Positions 53,950 through 62,840 of a DNA stretch of 64,000 nucleotides are shown here, one piece after another. Under the pieces are notes generated by a model. That model was given only the letters and a program-made list of their open reading frames with translations. It did not search any database and was not told the DNA's origin. The first letter of the stretch is position 1; the number at the start of each line of letters is the position of its first letter. Origin of the DNA: FEN-1279 sp964400285 (GTDB lineage: Bacteria; Bacteroidota; Ignavibacteria; Tepidaquicellales; Tepidaquicellaceae). The stretch is from the NCBI GenBank assembly GCA_964400285.1, contig CAYNTK010000001.1, forward strand, positions 248,001 through 312,000, read 5' to 3'. Made by a program: the position numbers and the translations under genes.

Positions 53950-55023
53950 ATGAATAAAGAAGAATTAGTTAAATCAAAAAGCAGTAAAATGAAAGAGGTC
54001 GATTGGGATAATTTGGGATTCGGGATTTTTTTCTCCGATAATATATTCGTATCGGAATATAAAAACGGGGAATGGGATGAAGGAGCAATATTACCTTATG
54101 GTAAGCTTGATTTAGAGCCAGCAAATTGCACATTACATTATGGTCAAACGATTTTCGAAGGTTTAAAAGCATTTCCTTCTGTTAAGGGTGGAGTAAATAT
54201 TTTCAGACCTGAAATGAATGGAAAAAGAATGATGAAATCAGCAGAAGCTGTTTGTATTCCACCTTATCCTGTCGAGAAATTCGTTGAAGCAGTAAAAAAA
54301 ATTGTTACAAAAGATAAAGACTGGATTCCTAAAAAAAGGGGAGAATCTTTATACATTAGACCTTTTTCATTTGGGACAGGGAATTTTCTCGGGGTAAGTG
54401 CATCTAATGAATATAAGTTCATAATAATTTTATCACCGGTAGCATCTTACTATAAGGAAGGATTGAATCCCGTAAAGATAATGGTTGAAACAGAAAAGGT
54501 TAGGGCAGTGAGAGGAGGGCTTGGAGCTGCGAAAACGGCGGCAAACTATGCAGCTTCAATGCTTGCAGGACAAAGGGCGCATAAAAATGGATATTCACAA
54601 GTATTATGGCTTGATGGAGTGCATCGAAAATATATAGATGAGGTTGGAGCAATGAATATAATGTTTGTTATAGATGATGAGTTAATAACACCATCGCTCG
54701 ACAAAGGAAATATTTTAGCAGGAATTACGAGAGATTCAGTTTTACATTTAGCCAGAGAATTTGGAATAAAAGTGACGGAAAGAGACATATTAATAGATGA
54801 AATCGTTGAGGCACACGAAAAAGGATATTTAAAAGAAGTTTTTGGAACTGGGACAGCAGCTGTAATTTCACCTGTTGGTTTACTTCATTACAATGGTAAA
54901 GATATGAAAATAAATGATATGAAAATTGGACCTTATGCACAAAAATTTTATGATACAATAACAGGGATACAGTATGGCGAAATTGAAGATAAGTATAATT
55001 GGGTTTTACATTTAGATATTTAA
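53950..55023 (+). CDS. ilvE: Branched-chain amino-acid aminotransferase
   Basis: PLP enzyme that interconverts leucine, isoleucine and valine with their 2-oxo acids. Fold-type IV features: LHYGQTIFEGLKAF, FRPEMNGKRM, SLYIRPFSFGTG, VRAVRGGLGAAKTAANYAAS with PLP lysine Lys195, and LWLDGVHRKYIDEVGAMNIMF and EVFGTGTAAVISPVG. Length 357 marks the larger, eukaryote-like type II subgroup. It is a single gene closed by a strong terminator. Confidence 0.95.
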   Translation: MNKEELVKSKSSKMKEVDWDNLGFGIFFSDNIFVSEYKNGEWDEGAILPYGKLDLEPANCTLHYGQTIFEGLKAFPSVKGGVNIFRPEMNGKRMMKSAEAVCIPPYPVEKFVEAVKKIVTKDKDWIPKKRGESLYIRPFSFGTGNFLGVSASNEYKFIIILSPVASYYKEGLNPVKIMVETEKVRAVRGGLGAAKTAANYAASMLAGQRAHKNGYSQVLWLDGVHRKYIDEVGAMNIMFVIDDELITPSLDKGNILAGITRDSVLHLAREFGIKVTERDILIDEIVEAHEKGYLKEVFGTGTAAVISPVGLLHYNGKDMKINDMKIGPYAQKFYDTITGIQYGEIEDKYNWVLHLDI

Positions 55024-55051
55024 AAAAATATCTAAATAAATTATCCTTGCA

Positions 55052-55099
55052 AATGGTATTTATAATAATTAAAATATTATAAATACCATTGTTTTTTTT
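55052..55099 (+). terminator. Rho-independent terminator
   Basis: AATGGTATTTATAATA pairs perfectly with the arm at 55075-55090 (16-base stem, 7-base loop), followed by eight T residues. It ends the ilvE transcript. Confidence 0.93.
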
Positions 55100-55138
55100 A
55101 GTTAAATTAAAATTTTTATTAACTAAAAGTATAAAATT

Positions 55139-55924
55139 ATGAAAACGCAAATTTACTATATAGTTTTGATTTTATTAGTATTTCAATTGTCCTGTAATAC
55201 GACCGATGATAATATTCAAAAAGTCGAACCGAAAGCTAAAATGATGAAAGAGGATGTAGTATTTACTACAAGCGATAATATAAAAATACATGGAACATAT
55301 TATTATAATAATATAGAAGTCACTAAAAAGGAACCACTTATAATATTGATTCATCAGTTTATGTCAGATAGGTCACAATGGAAAATGGATTTCATAGATT
55401 CACTACTTGCGAGAAAATGTAAAGTAATTACTTATGATATAAGAAATCATGGAGAATCAGATAAAGCAGTGGAAAAAATCGAGGAAATTTTGTCGGAAAA
55501 AGGAAATGCAATATTAGATTTGGCATCAGTAATTAATTGGGCAAAGGGAAGAATAGGAATAGATTCAACAAGAATTGCAGTTGTTGGGACATCGGTTGGT
55601 GCATCGCTTGGACTGTATTCAAAATATTTTTTGGGAGTAAAAACAGTAGTTGGAATATCATTAGGTAAAAAAACATTCGATGCATTTATAAGCGGAACTG
55701 ATTTGAGTATGGGTCCTGCAATAAAGAAAACAAATTCTGTTTTACTAATTTGTGGAGATAAAGATAGTTCGTATCCAGAAGATGCGAAGGAAATCTATAC
55801 AAATTATCTCGATGAACCAAAAGAATTAAAATATTATAACTCTGACAAGCACGGAAAAGATTTAATTAATCAGATACCAGAGATTAATAAAATAATAATA
55901 GACTGGTTAAATAAAAATTTATAA
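55139..55924 (+). CDS. Alpha/beta hydrolase lipoprotein
   Basis: Lipid-anchored serine hydrolase of the dienelactone hydrolase/BAAT-like branch; substrate unknown. The signal peptide ends in the lipobox FQLSCNTTD. The hydrolase core shows LIILIHQFMSDRSQW (oxyanion region), YDIRNHGESDK, the nucleophile elbow VVGTSVGASLGL, CGDKDSSYPED holding the likely acid Asp, and YNSDKHGKDLI with the likely His. Length 261 is normal. It lies between the ilvE terminator and the converging rRNA methyltransferase, so it appears to be a single-gene unit. Confidence 0.87.
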   Translation: MKTQIYYIVLILLVFQLSCNTTDDNIQKVEPKAKMMKEDVVFTTSDNIKIHGTYYYNNIEVTKKEPLIILIHQFMSDRSQWKMDFIDSLLARKCKVITYDIRNHGESDKAVEKIEEILSEKGNAILDLASVINWAKGRIGIDSTRIAVVGTSVGASLGLYSKYFLGVKTVVGISLGKKTFDAFISGTDLSMGPAIKKTNSVLLICGDKDSSYPEDAKEIYTNYLDEPKELKYYNSDKHGKDLINQIPEINKIIIDWLNKNL

Positions 55925-55954
55925 ATAAATCTTATTATAAATAATTAGATTTAG

Positions 55955-56704
55955 TTAAATGAGGTTTTTTTGTCTAAAGATTTCATATAATATTATACCA
56001 GTAGATACAGAAGCGTTAAGAGAATCAAGTTTGCCTGTCATAGGAATTCTAATCAAGAAGTCACATTGGTTTTTGAGGTTTTTTCTTATTCCGAAACCTT
56101 CACTACCAATAATCAAACCGATTGGCATTTTAAGGTCAGTTTCAAAAAGTATTTTTTCACATCTTAAATCAGTCCCAACAATCCAAAAACCATTTTGTTT
56201 AAGGTATTTAATTGTATTAGATAAATTAGTTTCTTTTGCGATTGGAATATGCTTAACAGCACCCGAAGAAGATTTTATGACTGTGTGATTTACTTCAGCA
56301 GAATTATGTCGTGGGATAACAATAGCATCAGCACCAAGACAAACAGCAGAACGAATAATCGCACCGAAATTATGAGGGTCAGTAATTTCGTCGAGAATTA
56401 GAATAAGGGGATTTTTTACATTTTTTATATCTTCCAATATATCAGATAATTTACTATACTGGTAATCTTTAATAAAGCCGATAACACCTTGCGAAATTCC
56501 TTCGTTTTTATTTTTTCTATCGAAGTAATTTGCAAAGTCATATTTATTTAGAAATAATTTAGGGACAGCATAGTCTTCAGCTAACTTTACTATTTCTTTT
56601 AGTTTTGGTTCGGGTTTTAAAGTTTTTAAGAGAATTATTTTCGTGAGTTCTTTTGGAGATGTTTTCAGTATTTCGAGGATTGGATTTTTTCCTATTACAA
56701 GCAT
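55955..56704 (-). CDS. rlmB: TrmH-family 23S rRNA 2'-O-methyltransferase (RlmB type)
   Basis: SAM-dependent SPOUT enzyme, most like RlmB, which methylates G2251 of 23S rRNA. The N-terminal substrate-binding domain begins VIGKNPILEIL and the catalytic knot has LILDEITDPHNFGAIIRSAVCLGADAI (motif 1), GLIIGSEGFGIRKNL (motif 2) and IPMTGKLDSLNASVSTGIILYE (motif 3). Length 249 is typical. Exact rRNA position is taken from family knowledge; a related tRNA or rRNA target cannot be excluded. Divergent from rsmI with a 41-base gap. Confidence 0.9.
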   Translation of the reverse strand: MLVIGKNPILEILKTSPKELTKIILLKTLKPEPKLKEIVKLAEDYAVPKLFLNKYDFANYFDRKNKNEGISQGVIGFIKDYQYSKLSDILEDIKNVKNPLILILDEITDPHNFGAIIRSAVCLGADAIVIPRHNSAEVNHTVIKSSSGAVKHIPIAKETNLSNTIKYLKQNGFWIVGTDLRCEKILFETDLKMPIGLIIGSEGFGIRKNLKNQCDFLIRIPMTGKLDSLNASVSTGIILYEIFRQKNLI

Positions 56705-56745
56705 ATATATAATAATTTTTGATTAATGCAAAATAAATTTAAGTT

Positions 56746-57543
56746 ATGATAAATTCAAAGCATTATGACAGGATACGTTTATCATTTAAACTTAAATCTA
56801 CACTTTATAACTTACAAATATTGGAATTACGAATAGAAAATATCGAAGAATATATTAAATCTAAATTTCCTGATTTAAAAGTAGAGAAGAATACATTGTA
56901 TGTAGTTTCCACTCCGATTGGGAATCTTGAAGATATTTCATTCAGGGCGTTGTATATTTTGAAAAATGTAGATTTGATTGCGACGGAGGATACGAGAGTT
57001 GCATCGGTTTTGTTAAACCATTATGGTATTAGAAAAAAATTAATCAGCTACTATTCTCAAGTGGAAAATCAGAAGATTGATTATGTTATTAATTTTTTGA
57101 AAGAAGGGAACAGTGTTGCTCTTATTTCCGATGCAGGGACACCGTGTATTTCTGACCCTGGTAGCATACTTGTAAATAGATGTATTGAAGAAGGAATAAA
57201 TGTGTTCTCTATTCCGGGAGCAAGCTCATTGATTCACGCACTTGTAATGACAGGATTGAAAGAAGAAAAATTTTATTTTCAGGGATTCCTTCCTCAAAAA
57301 AAGGGGAGAGAAAAAACTTTTTTGGAATTGAAGAATATAAAAAGTAATATTATTATTTTTGAATCGAAGTTCAGGATTAAAAAAACTTTGAATGAGATAT
57401 TGAAAAATTTTGGGAATAAGGAAGTTGTGATTGGCAGGGAACTGACGAAAAAATTTGAAGAGATAATACGTGGAAGGATTCGGGATATTAATATTAATAC
57501 GTTAAAAGAAAAAGGAGAATTTGTTATAATAATTATGAATTAA
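56746..57543 (+). CDS. rsmI: 16S rRNA (cytidine1402-2'-O)-methyltransferase RsmI
   Basis: Methylates the ribose of C1402 in 16S rRNA. The tetrapyrrole-methylase fold is shown by TLYVVSTPIGNLEDISFRAL, DLIATEDTRVASVLL, SDAGTPCISDPGS, PGASSLIHALVMTGL, FYFQGFLPQKKGR and ELTKKFEEIIRG. The frame from ATG 56746 has about 50 extra residues before the family N-terminus; a TTG at 56896 would give the canonical 215-residue form, so the true start is uncertain. The C-terminal helical extension seen in E. coli RsmI is absent, as is common in this phylum. Confidence 0.93.
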   Translation: MINSKHYDRIRLSFKLKSTLYNLQILELRIENIEEYIKSKFPDLKVEKNTLYVVSTPIGNLEDISFRALYILKNVDLIATEDTRVASVLLNHYGIRKKLISYYSQVENQKIDYVINFLKEGNSVALISDAGTPCISDPGSILVNRCIEEGINVFSIPGASSLIHALVMTGLKEEKFYFQGFLPQKKGREKTFLELKNIKSNIIIFESKFRIKKTLNEILKNFGNKEVVIGRELTKKFEEIIRGRIRDININTLKEKGEFVIIIMN

Positions 57544-57601
57544 GAATTATGAATGCTGAATAAAAAGCTCTTCATTCTTAATTTTGAATTCTTAATTCTA
57601 T
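57536..57601. repeat. Palindromic AATTAAGAATT-type repeat
   Basis: Just after rsmI, GAATTAAGAATTATGAATG is mirrored by CATTCTTAATTTTGAATT, with further CTTAATTC. The inverted copies can form an AT-rich hairpin. Similar short interspersed palindromes are common in AT-rich genomes; copy number elsewhere cannot be judged here. Confidence 0.5.
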
Positions 57602-57656
57602 ATTCTTCTAATTAAATAATAAGATTTTAAAAAATAGAATTACTTAATAAATAATA

Positions 57657-59111
57657 ATGAATAGTAATATACGAGTAAGATACGCTCCTTCTCCCACTGG
57701 TTACATACACATTGGTAACCTCCGCACTGCATTGTATAATTATCTATTTGCAAGACATAATGGAGGGAAATTTATTGTTAGAATAGAAGATACCGATAGA
57801 ACTCGCTATGTTCCCGGTGCTGTGGAAAATCTTATAAATACTTTAAAATGGGTTGGTCTCGATTACGACGAAGGTCCCGAAATCGGCGGTGATTTTGCGC
57901 CGTATTTCCAATCGGAACGACTTGCTATTTACAAAGAACACGCGGATTTTTTAATAAAAAATAAAAAAGCATATTATTGCTTCTGCACTCCCGAACGCCT
58001 TGCTCAGCTTCGCGAAGAACAAAGCAGGACAACTAAAGATACAAGATATGATAAACACTGTTTGAATTTATCCGAAGAAGAAATTCAAAAAAATATGGCA
58101 GAGGGCAAACCTTATGTAATCCGCTTGAATGTTCAGCCGGGAATGAAGATTGCGTTTAAAGATATCATTCGCGGTGATGTTGAATTTTCAAGCGATGTAA
58201 TAGACGATCAGGTTCTGGTGAAGTCAGACGGCTTTCCTACGTATCACCTTGCAAATATAATAGATGACCATTTAATGAAAATCTCTCACGTGATTCGTGG
58301 TGAAGAGTGGCTGCCGTCTGTACCTAAACATATTTTACTCTATGAAGCATTCGGCTGGCAACATCCACAGTTCGCACACCTTCCGCTACTGCTGAATCCC
58401 GACCGCACAAAGCTAAGCAAGAGGCAGGGTGATGTTGCTGTGGAAGATTACAGGAAAAAGGGTTATCTAAAAGAAGCATTAATCAATTTTATCGCACTGC
58501 TTGGCTGGACGGCAGGGGATGATAAAGAAGTATATACTTTTGATGAACTTGTAAAAAGTTTTTCTCTCGAGCGTGTAAACGATTCAGGGGCAGTTTTCGA
58601 TTTAGAAAAACTCAATTGGTTAAACGAAGAGCATCTGCGTAGTAAATCCGACGAAGAATTAATCAAGATGCTTAGAGAGGAAATGCAGTTGTCAAAATAC
58701 TGTTCGGAAGATTTCAGCGATGAATACCTAAAAGAAGTTATAGATGTAATGAAACCGCGGATTTCTTTTATAAAAGATATTTATGAAAAAGGATTTTACT
58801 TTTTCGAAGAGCCCACTACATACGAAGAAGCAGCATTAAAGAAAAACTGGAAACAGAATTCCGCAGATATATTAAAAAAATATTCCGAGAAAATTTCTTT
58901 ATTAAAAAATCCTACTAAAGAAGATTATGAAAAAGCACTTGCGGAAACTTCTATCGAAATGAACGTAGGCAAAGGTGCAATCATTCATCCGCTTCGACTT
59001 GCAGTATCAGGTGTATCAGGTGGACCGGGAATATATAATATTTTGGTGATAATAGGGAAGGAGAAGGTGAAGGAGAGAATAGATAAAGCATTGGAAAAAA
59101 TAAAAGTTTAG
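57657..59111 (+). CDS. gltX: Glutamyl-tRNA synthetase
   Basis: Charges tRNA-Glu with glutamate. Class I features: YAPSPTGYIHIGNLRTALYNY with HIGN at residues 18-21, RIEDTDRTRY, the GluRS-specific RGEEWLPSVPKH and the KLSKRQGD loop. The C-terminal anticodon-binding helices complete the 484-residue protein, which is normal. Codon use is visibly less AT-biased than in most of the window (CGC, CTG, GCG and GGC codons around 57,800-58,500), possibly reflecting high expression or a different history. glnS is also present nearby, so this organism charges tRNA-Gln directly. Confidence 0.97.
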   Translation: MNSNIRVRYAPSPTGYIHIGNLRTALYNYLFARHNGGKFIVRIEDTDRTRYVPGAVENLINTLKWVGLDYDEGPEIGGDFAPYFQSERLAIYKEHADFLIKNKKAYYCFCTPERLAQLREEQSRTTKDTRYDKHCLNLSEEEIQKNMAEGKPYVIRLNVQPGMKIAFKDIIRGDVEFSSDVIDDQVLVKSDGFPTYHLANIIDDHLMKISHVIRGEEWLPSVPKHILLYEAFGWQHPQFAHLPLLLNPDRTKLSKRQGDVAVEDYRKKGYLKEALINFIALLGWTAGDDKEVYTFDELVKSFSLERVNDSGAVFDLEKLNWLNEEHLRSKSDEELIKMLREEMQLSKYCSEDFSDEYLKEVIDVMKPRISFIKDIYEKGFYFFEEPTTYEEAALKKNWKQNSADILKKYSEKISLLKNPTKEDYEKALAETSIEMNVGKGAIIHPLRLAVSGVSGGPGIYNILVIIGKEKVKERIDKALEKIKV

Positions 59112-59165
59112 TATTCTCTGATATTCGTTACTACACCGGAGCGTAGTAAAGAGTGTAAAGAAATT

Positions 59166-59432
59166 TTATTCATAATGCGTCCACATCCTTATCATTTTAA
59201 CAGTTTTTAATTCTTTATAAACCTGATATACTATTCTATGCTGAATGTTTATTCTTCTCGAATAAGCTCCGGTTAGGTCGCCGGTTAATTTTTCGTAAGG
59301 AGGAGGGGATTGAAATGGATTTTTTTCTATTGCTTTCAGGACTTCAATTGCTTTTTCTTTAAGTCCGGCAGATTTTATTTTCTTTGCATCGCGTTGGGCT
59401 TGTTTTGTATAAACTATTTTCCAGTTTACCAT
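59166..59432 (-). CDS. YoeB/Txe-family toxin (mRNA interferase)
   Basis: Ribosome-dependent endoribonuclease of the RelE superfamily, most like YoeB/Txe. The 88-residue protein reads WKIVYTKQAQRDAKKIKSAG, NPFQSPPPYEKLTGDLTGAYSRRINIQHRIVYQV and ends IRMWTHYE; YEKL-G-L-G-SRRI-x2-HRIVY is the family core, with catalytic-type Glu, Arg and the terminal His-Tyr pair. Its ATG overlaps the end of the antitoxin gene by 7 bases, the usual antitoxin-first arrangement with coupling. Confidence 0.93.
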   Translation of the reverse strand: MVNWKIVYTKQAQRDAKKIKSAGLKEKAIEVLKAIEKNPFQSPPPYEKLTGDLTGAYSRRINIQHRIVYQVYKELKTVKMIRMWTHYE

Positions 59433-59668
59433 TTTAGCTTATCAGCAGATTTACTTAACGGCTCTTTCATTCCTTTTATTATGGATTCCCTCATTCCGGG
59501 AATCGAAAGCAGGTAAAGGGTTTCCTGAATCGAACTCCAGTCCTCTTCAGAAATTAAAACTGCATTTGTTCTCTTGCCTGTAATGTGAATTGGCTGGCTC
59601 CCCGATGAAGTCTCATCTATTAATTTATATAGATTATTTCTTGCTTTTGTAGCTGTTATTGTTTTCAT
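59426..59668 (-). CDS. YefM/Phd-family antitoxin
   Basis: Binds and neutralises the adjacent toxin and represses the operon. From the ATG at 59668 the 80-residue protein begins MKTITATKARNNLYKLIDET, followed by PIHITGKRTNAVLISEEDWSSIQETLYLLS, the Phd/YefM DNA-binding fold, and a disordered C-terminus (SIIKGMKEPLSKSADKLKW) that would wrap the toxin. A frame starting 7 codons earlier (MYKVTIF) is possible but the family N-terminus favours 59668. A pair of GTAC-centred palindromes lies just upstream. Confidence 0.93.
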   Translation of the reverse strand: MKTITATKARNNLYKLIDETSSGSQPIHITGKRTNAVLISEEDWSSIQETLYLLSIPGMRESIIKGMKEPLSKSADKLKW

Positions 59669-59689
59669 AAATATTGTTACTTTATACAA

Positions 59690-59711
59690 ACGTACGTAAA
59701 TAAGTACGTAT
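59690..59711. promoter_or_regulatory. Toxin-antitoxin operator with two GTAC-centred palindromes
   Basis: CGTACG at 59691-59696 and AGTACG at 59703-59708 are centred 12 bases apart inside the larger inverted repeat ACGTAC/GTACGT. YefM-YoeB operators are known to contain TGTACA-like hexamers with 12-base centre-to-centre spacing, so this fits autoregulation by the complex. It lies 22 bases upstream of the antitoxin ATG. Confidence 0.7.
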
Positions 59712-59847
59712 TATCAAGGGGATATTTAATATCATTTTTGGGAACTACTTTAAATCTGAATGAAAAATATTATCTTTTCCACTGAAACTTTCTTTTTAAA
59801 AAAGTATTTTAAGCATTTTAGGAAGTTAAATTTAGATAGATAAAAAT

Positions 59848-61527
59848 ATGGAAGATACTACAAACACAACGCCTTCTAACTTTATTAGAGAAATAATAGA
59901 AGAAGATTTGAGAAGCGGAAAGCATACAAAAATACATACTCGCTTTCCACCTGAACCGAATGGATACCTGCACATTGGACATGCGAAAGCAATATGCTTG
60001 AGCTTTGGTATTGCACGCGATTATAATGGTCTTTGTAATCTTCGGTTCGATGATACAAATCCGATTAAGGAAGATGTTGAATATGTGGATTCGATACAAG
60101 AAGATGTTCGCTGGCTTGGATTCGATTGGGGTGATAGAATGTATTATGCATCCGACTATTTCGATAAGATGTATGAACTTGCAGTCGAGTTAATCAAAAA
60201 AGGAAAAGCATACGTAGATGATTCTTCTCCTGAAGAAATAAAAAATACAAAGGGGACATTAACCGAACCCGGAAAAGAATCGAGACACAGAAATAGACCT
60301 ATCGAAGAAAGTCTGAAACTTTTTCAAGAGATGAAAGAAGGAAAATATAATGACGGTGAATATGTCCTTCGTGCAAAAATAGATATGGCTTCTCCGAATA
60401 TGCATATGCGAGACCCTTTGATTTACAGAATTAAAAAAGCAACTCATCACAATACGGGTGATAAATGGTGCATTTACCCTATGTATGACTATGCTCATCC
60501 ACTTTCGGACTGGATAGAAGGAATTACACATTCACTGTGCACACTCGAGTTTGAAATTCATCGTCCATTATACGATTGGTTTTTACAAGCACTCGAACTC
60601 GAAAACTTACCGAGACAAATTGAATTTGCAAGGTTAAATTTAAGCTATACAATTATGAGTAAACGAAAGTTACTTGAGCTTGTTGAAGAAGGTTATGTAT
60701 CGGGGTGGGATGACCCAAGAATGCCTACTATTTGCGGTCTCCGCAGAAGGGGATACACACCCGAATCGATTCGCAATTTTGCAGATAGAATAGGAGTTGC
60801 AAAACGTGATGCTATGACAGACGTAGCTTTGCTCGAACATAGTGTTAGAGAGGATTTGAATAAACACGCAAAGCGTGTTATGGCAGTCTTAAATCCTCTA
60901 AAAGTAGTGATTACGAATTATCCTGATGATAAAACCGAAGAAATGGAAACTATCAATAATCCCGAAGATGAATCTATGGGTTCGAGAAAAATTCCATTTT
61001 CAAAAGTTCTATATATCGAGCAAGATGATTTTAAAGAAGTTCCTCCGAAAAAATTCCATCGCCTTTATCCGGGAAATGAAGTTAGGTTGAAATCTGCTTA
61101 CATAATAAAATGCAATGAAGTTATAAAAAATGAAAAAGGTGAAATAACGGAATTGCATTGCACTTACGACCCCGAAACAAAAAGTGGTTCGGGTAGCACA
61201 AGAAGTGTAAAAGGCACTATTCATTGGGTATCCGCAAAGCACGCAGTAAATGCCGAAGTAAGATTGTACGACAGGTTGTTTACAGTTGAAGACCCTTCGT
61301 CTGATGAAGACAAAGATTTTAAAGAATTTTTAAATCCACATTCGTTAGATATTCTCGAAAATTGCTATATCGAACCTGAACTTGCTAAAGCAAAACCGGG
61401 GGATAAATTTCAGTTTATTCGTACAGGATATTTCTGCGTTGACCCGCTCTCCACAAAAGAGAAATTGGTATTTAACCGCACTGTTGGATTACGCGATAGC
61501 TGGGCGAAGATAGAAAAGAAGGGATAA
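59848..61527 (+). CDS. glnS: Glutaminyl-tRNA synthetase
   Basis: Charges tRNA-Gln with glutamine. FPPEPNGYLHIGHAKAICLSF carries HIGH at residues 42-45; RFDDTNPIKEDVEYVDSI, WCIYPMYDYAHPLSDWIEGITHSLCTLEF, YTIMSKRKL (KMSKS equivalent) and GWDDPRMPTICGLRRRG are GlnRS hallmarks; a two-barrel anticodon-binding domain follows to residue 559. Length is normal. This gene type entered bacteria from eukaryotes and is not universal outside proteobacteria, so its presence here is informative (family knowledge). It lies after the divergent toxin-antitoxin pair. Confidence 0.97.
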   Translation: MEDTTNTTPSNFIREIIEEDLRSGKHTKIHTRFPPEPNGYLHIGHAKAICLSFGIARDYNGLCNLRFDDTNPIKEDVEYVDSIQEDVRWLGFDWGDRMYYASDYFDKMYELAVELIKKGKAYVDDSSPEEIKNTKGTLTEPGKESRHRNRPIEESLKLFQEMKEGKYNDGEYVLRAKIDMASPNMHMRDPLIYRIKKATHHNTGDKWCIYPMYDYAHPLSDWIEGITHSLCTLEFEIHRPLYDWFLQALELENLPRQIEFARLNLSYTIMSKRKLLELVEEGYVSGWDDPRMPTICGLRRRGYTPESIRNFADRIGVAKRDAMTDVALLEHSVREDLNKHAKRVMAVLNPLKVVITNYPDDKTEEMETINNPEDESMGSRKIPFSKVLYIEQDDFKEVPPKKFHRLYPGNEVRLKSAYIIKCNEVIKNEKGEITELHCTYDPETKSGSGSTRSVKGTIHWVSAKHAVNAEVRLYDRLFTVEDPSSDEDKDFKEFLNPHSLDILENCYIEPELAKAKPGDKFQFIRTGYFCVDPLSTKEKLVFNRTVGLRDSWAKIEKKG

Positions 61528-61651
61528 TATTCTAAAATATAAACTTTATAAAATAATACTTGTTTTATTCGGTTATTTTGATTAACATCACTTGATTGAT
61601 ATCTTGTATTTATTTAAGGTATTTATTCAAAAGAATTAAAAGGAGAATTAA

Positions 61652-62650
61652 ATGTTTAAAAGAACGTTAGTTTTCTGCTTTATATTAATATCGATTATAA
61701 TTTTATCCAGTTCATTTCTTTTCGATGAGTTCAAATCTATTGAATATATAAAAAATGTCAAAATAGAAAATAATGATTGTGAGGGTCCTGATACGATTAA
61801 AATTTTGTTACCGGATAGTTTACATATTGTTTGGGCAAAATTATTTTGGCGGAAATATTCTTATCCATGGGATAGTATAATTATGACTCATATCGGTAAT
61901 TACTGGATTGGGATAATTAATATTGTTGCACCAGCAACATATAATTATTATATCAAAACTATAGATTCATTAAACAGAATTGGTACTTTCCCAGCCGGAG
62001 CTCCTGCTAATTATTATTCCTTTATTGTTGGTCCTGATACGACAAAACCTGTAATTACTCATACTCCAATTGGAAATACACCAAAAGCAAATTGGCCTGT
62101 AAGTATTAACGCATCAGTGATTGATAACTGTGGTATCGATTCCGTTTGGGTAAGATGGAGAATAAATTCAGGTAACTTTAAACAATTTAAATTGATTAAT
62201 ACATCTGGAAATGTTTTTACTGCAATTTTTAATTCTGTACAATCTGAAGTAAATTTACAAGATACAATTCGATACAGAATAATTGCAAAAGATATTTCTT
62301 CATATAATAATAAAGATTCGACTCCTTTGTGGAATTTCGTAATAATTCCACCTATTGGTATTAATTCAAATACAGGTTATGTTCCAGAAAAATATTTTTT
62401 ATACTATAACTATCCAAACCCCTTCAATCCCATAACACATATAGATTTTGATATTCCAAAACAAGGAATAGTAAAGTTAAAAATATTTGATATTCTTGGT
62501 AGGGAAGTAAAGGAATTAGTTAATGAGGTTAAAGTTCCTGGTTCTTATTCTGTTGATTTCTATGCAACAGGATTAACAAGTGGAATATATCTCTACAGGC
62601 TAGAATGTAACCGATACATCGAAACAAGAAGATTGGTACTTTTAAAATAA
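61652..62650 (+). CDS. Secreted protein with T9SS sorting domain
   Basis: Exported protein of 332 residues whose role is not recognised. Strong ribosome site AAAAGGAG; signal peptide TLVFCFILISIIILSSSF. Residues 50-130 may be a small beta-sandwich (VWAKLFWRKYSYPWDSI, GNYWIGIINIVAPATYNYYI), residues 135-230 an Ig-like module with a Asp-Cys-Gly turn (SINASVIDNCGIDSVWVRW). The C-terminus is a textbook type A sorting domain: NYPNPFNPITHIDFDIP, VKLKIFDILGREVKELVNEV, TSGIYLYRL and RRLVLLK. It would be delivered to the surface by the SprA translocon. A strong terminator follows. Confidence 0.88.
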   Translation: MFKRTLVFCFILISIIILSSSFLFDEFKSIEYIKNVKIENNDCEGPDTIKILLPDSLHIVWAKLFWRKYSYPWDSIIMTHIGNYWIGIINIVAPATYNYYIKTIDSLNRIGTFPAGAPANYYSFIVGPDTTKPVITHTPIGNTPKANWPVSINASVIDNCGIDSVWVRWRINSGNFKQFKLINTSGNVFTAIFNSVQSEVNLQDTIRYRIIAKDISSYNNKDSTPLWNFVIIPPIGINSNTGYVPEKYFLYYNYPNPFNPITHIDFDIPKQGIVKLKIFDILGREVKELVNEVKVPGSYSVDFYATGLTSGIYLYRLECNRYIETRRLVLLK

Positions 62651-62680
62651 TTTTTATTTTTAAAATATTATTCTAATCAA

Positions 62681-62704
62681 AAAACCCCGACTTTTCGGGG
62701 TTTT
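62681..62704. terminator. Bidirectional hairpin terminator
   Basis: AAAACCCCGA-CTTT-TCGGGGTTTT: a GC-rich 6-base core extended by A and T runs on both sides, serving the 332-residue cargo gene and the converging COX24-type gene. Confidence 0.93.
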
Positions 62705-62722
62705 AATTTTTAAAAAAAGATT

Positions 62723-62818
62723 TTATCTTATACGTTTTTTATGTCTGTTTTTGCGTAGTCTTTTTTTCCTTTTATGGGTTGACATTTTAGCCCGTTTTCT
62801 TTTCTTACCACAAGGCAT
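62723..62818 (-). CDS. AURKAIP1/COX24-type small basic ribosomal peptide (31 residues)
   Basis: A 31-residue, extremely basic protein: MPCGKKRKRAKMSTHKRKK, then RLRKNRHKKRIR. I recognise this as the short AURKAIP1/COX24-domain protein widely conserved in Bacteroidota and relatives, related to mitochondrial mS38 and probably a small-subunit ribosomal component. Its cysteine-glycine start and THKRKKRLRKNRHK core are characteristic. It begins 22 bases after the stop of the HU gene on the same strand, so sppA, the HU gene and this gene may form one transcript that ends at the hairpin at 62681. Confidence 0.85.
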   Translation of the reverse strand: MPCGKKRKRAKMSTHKRKKRLRKNRHKKRIR

Positions 62819-62840
62819 TAAACAGATTTCTCCTTTCTGG

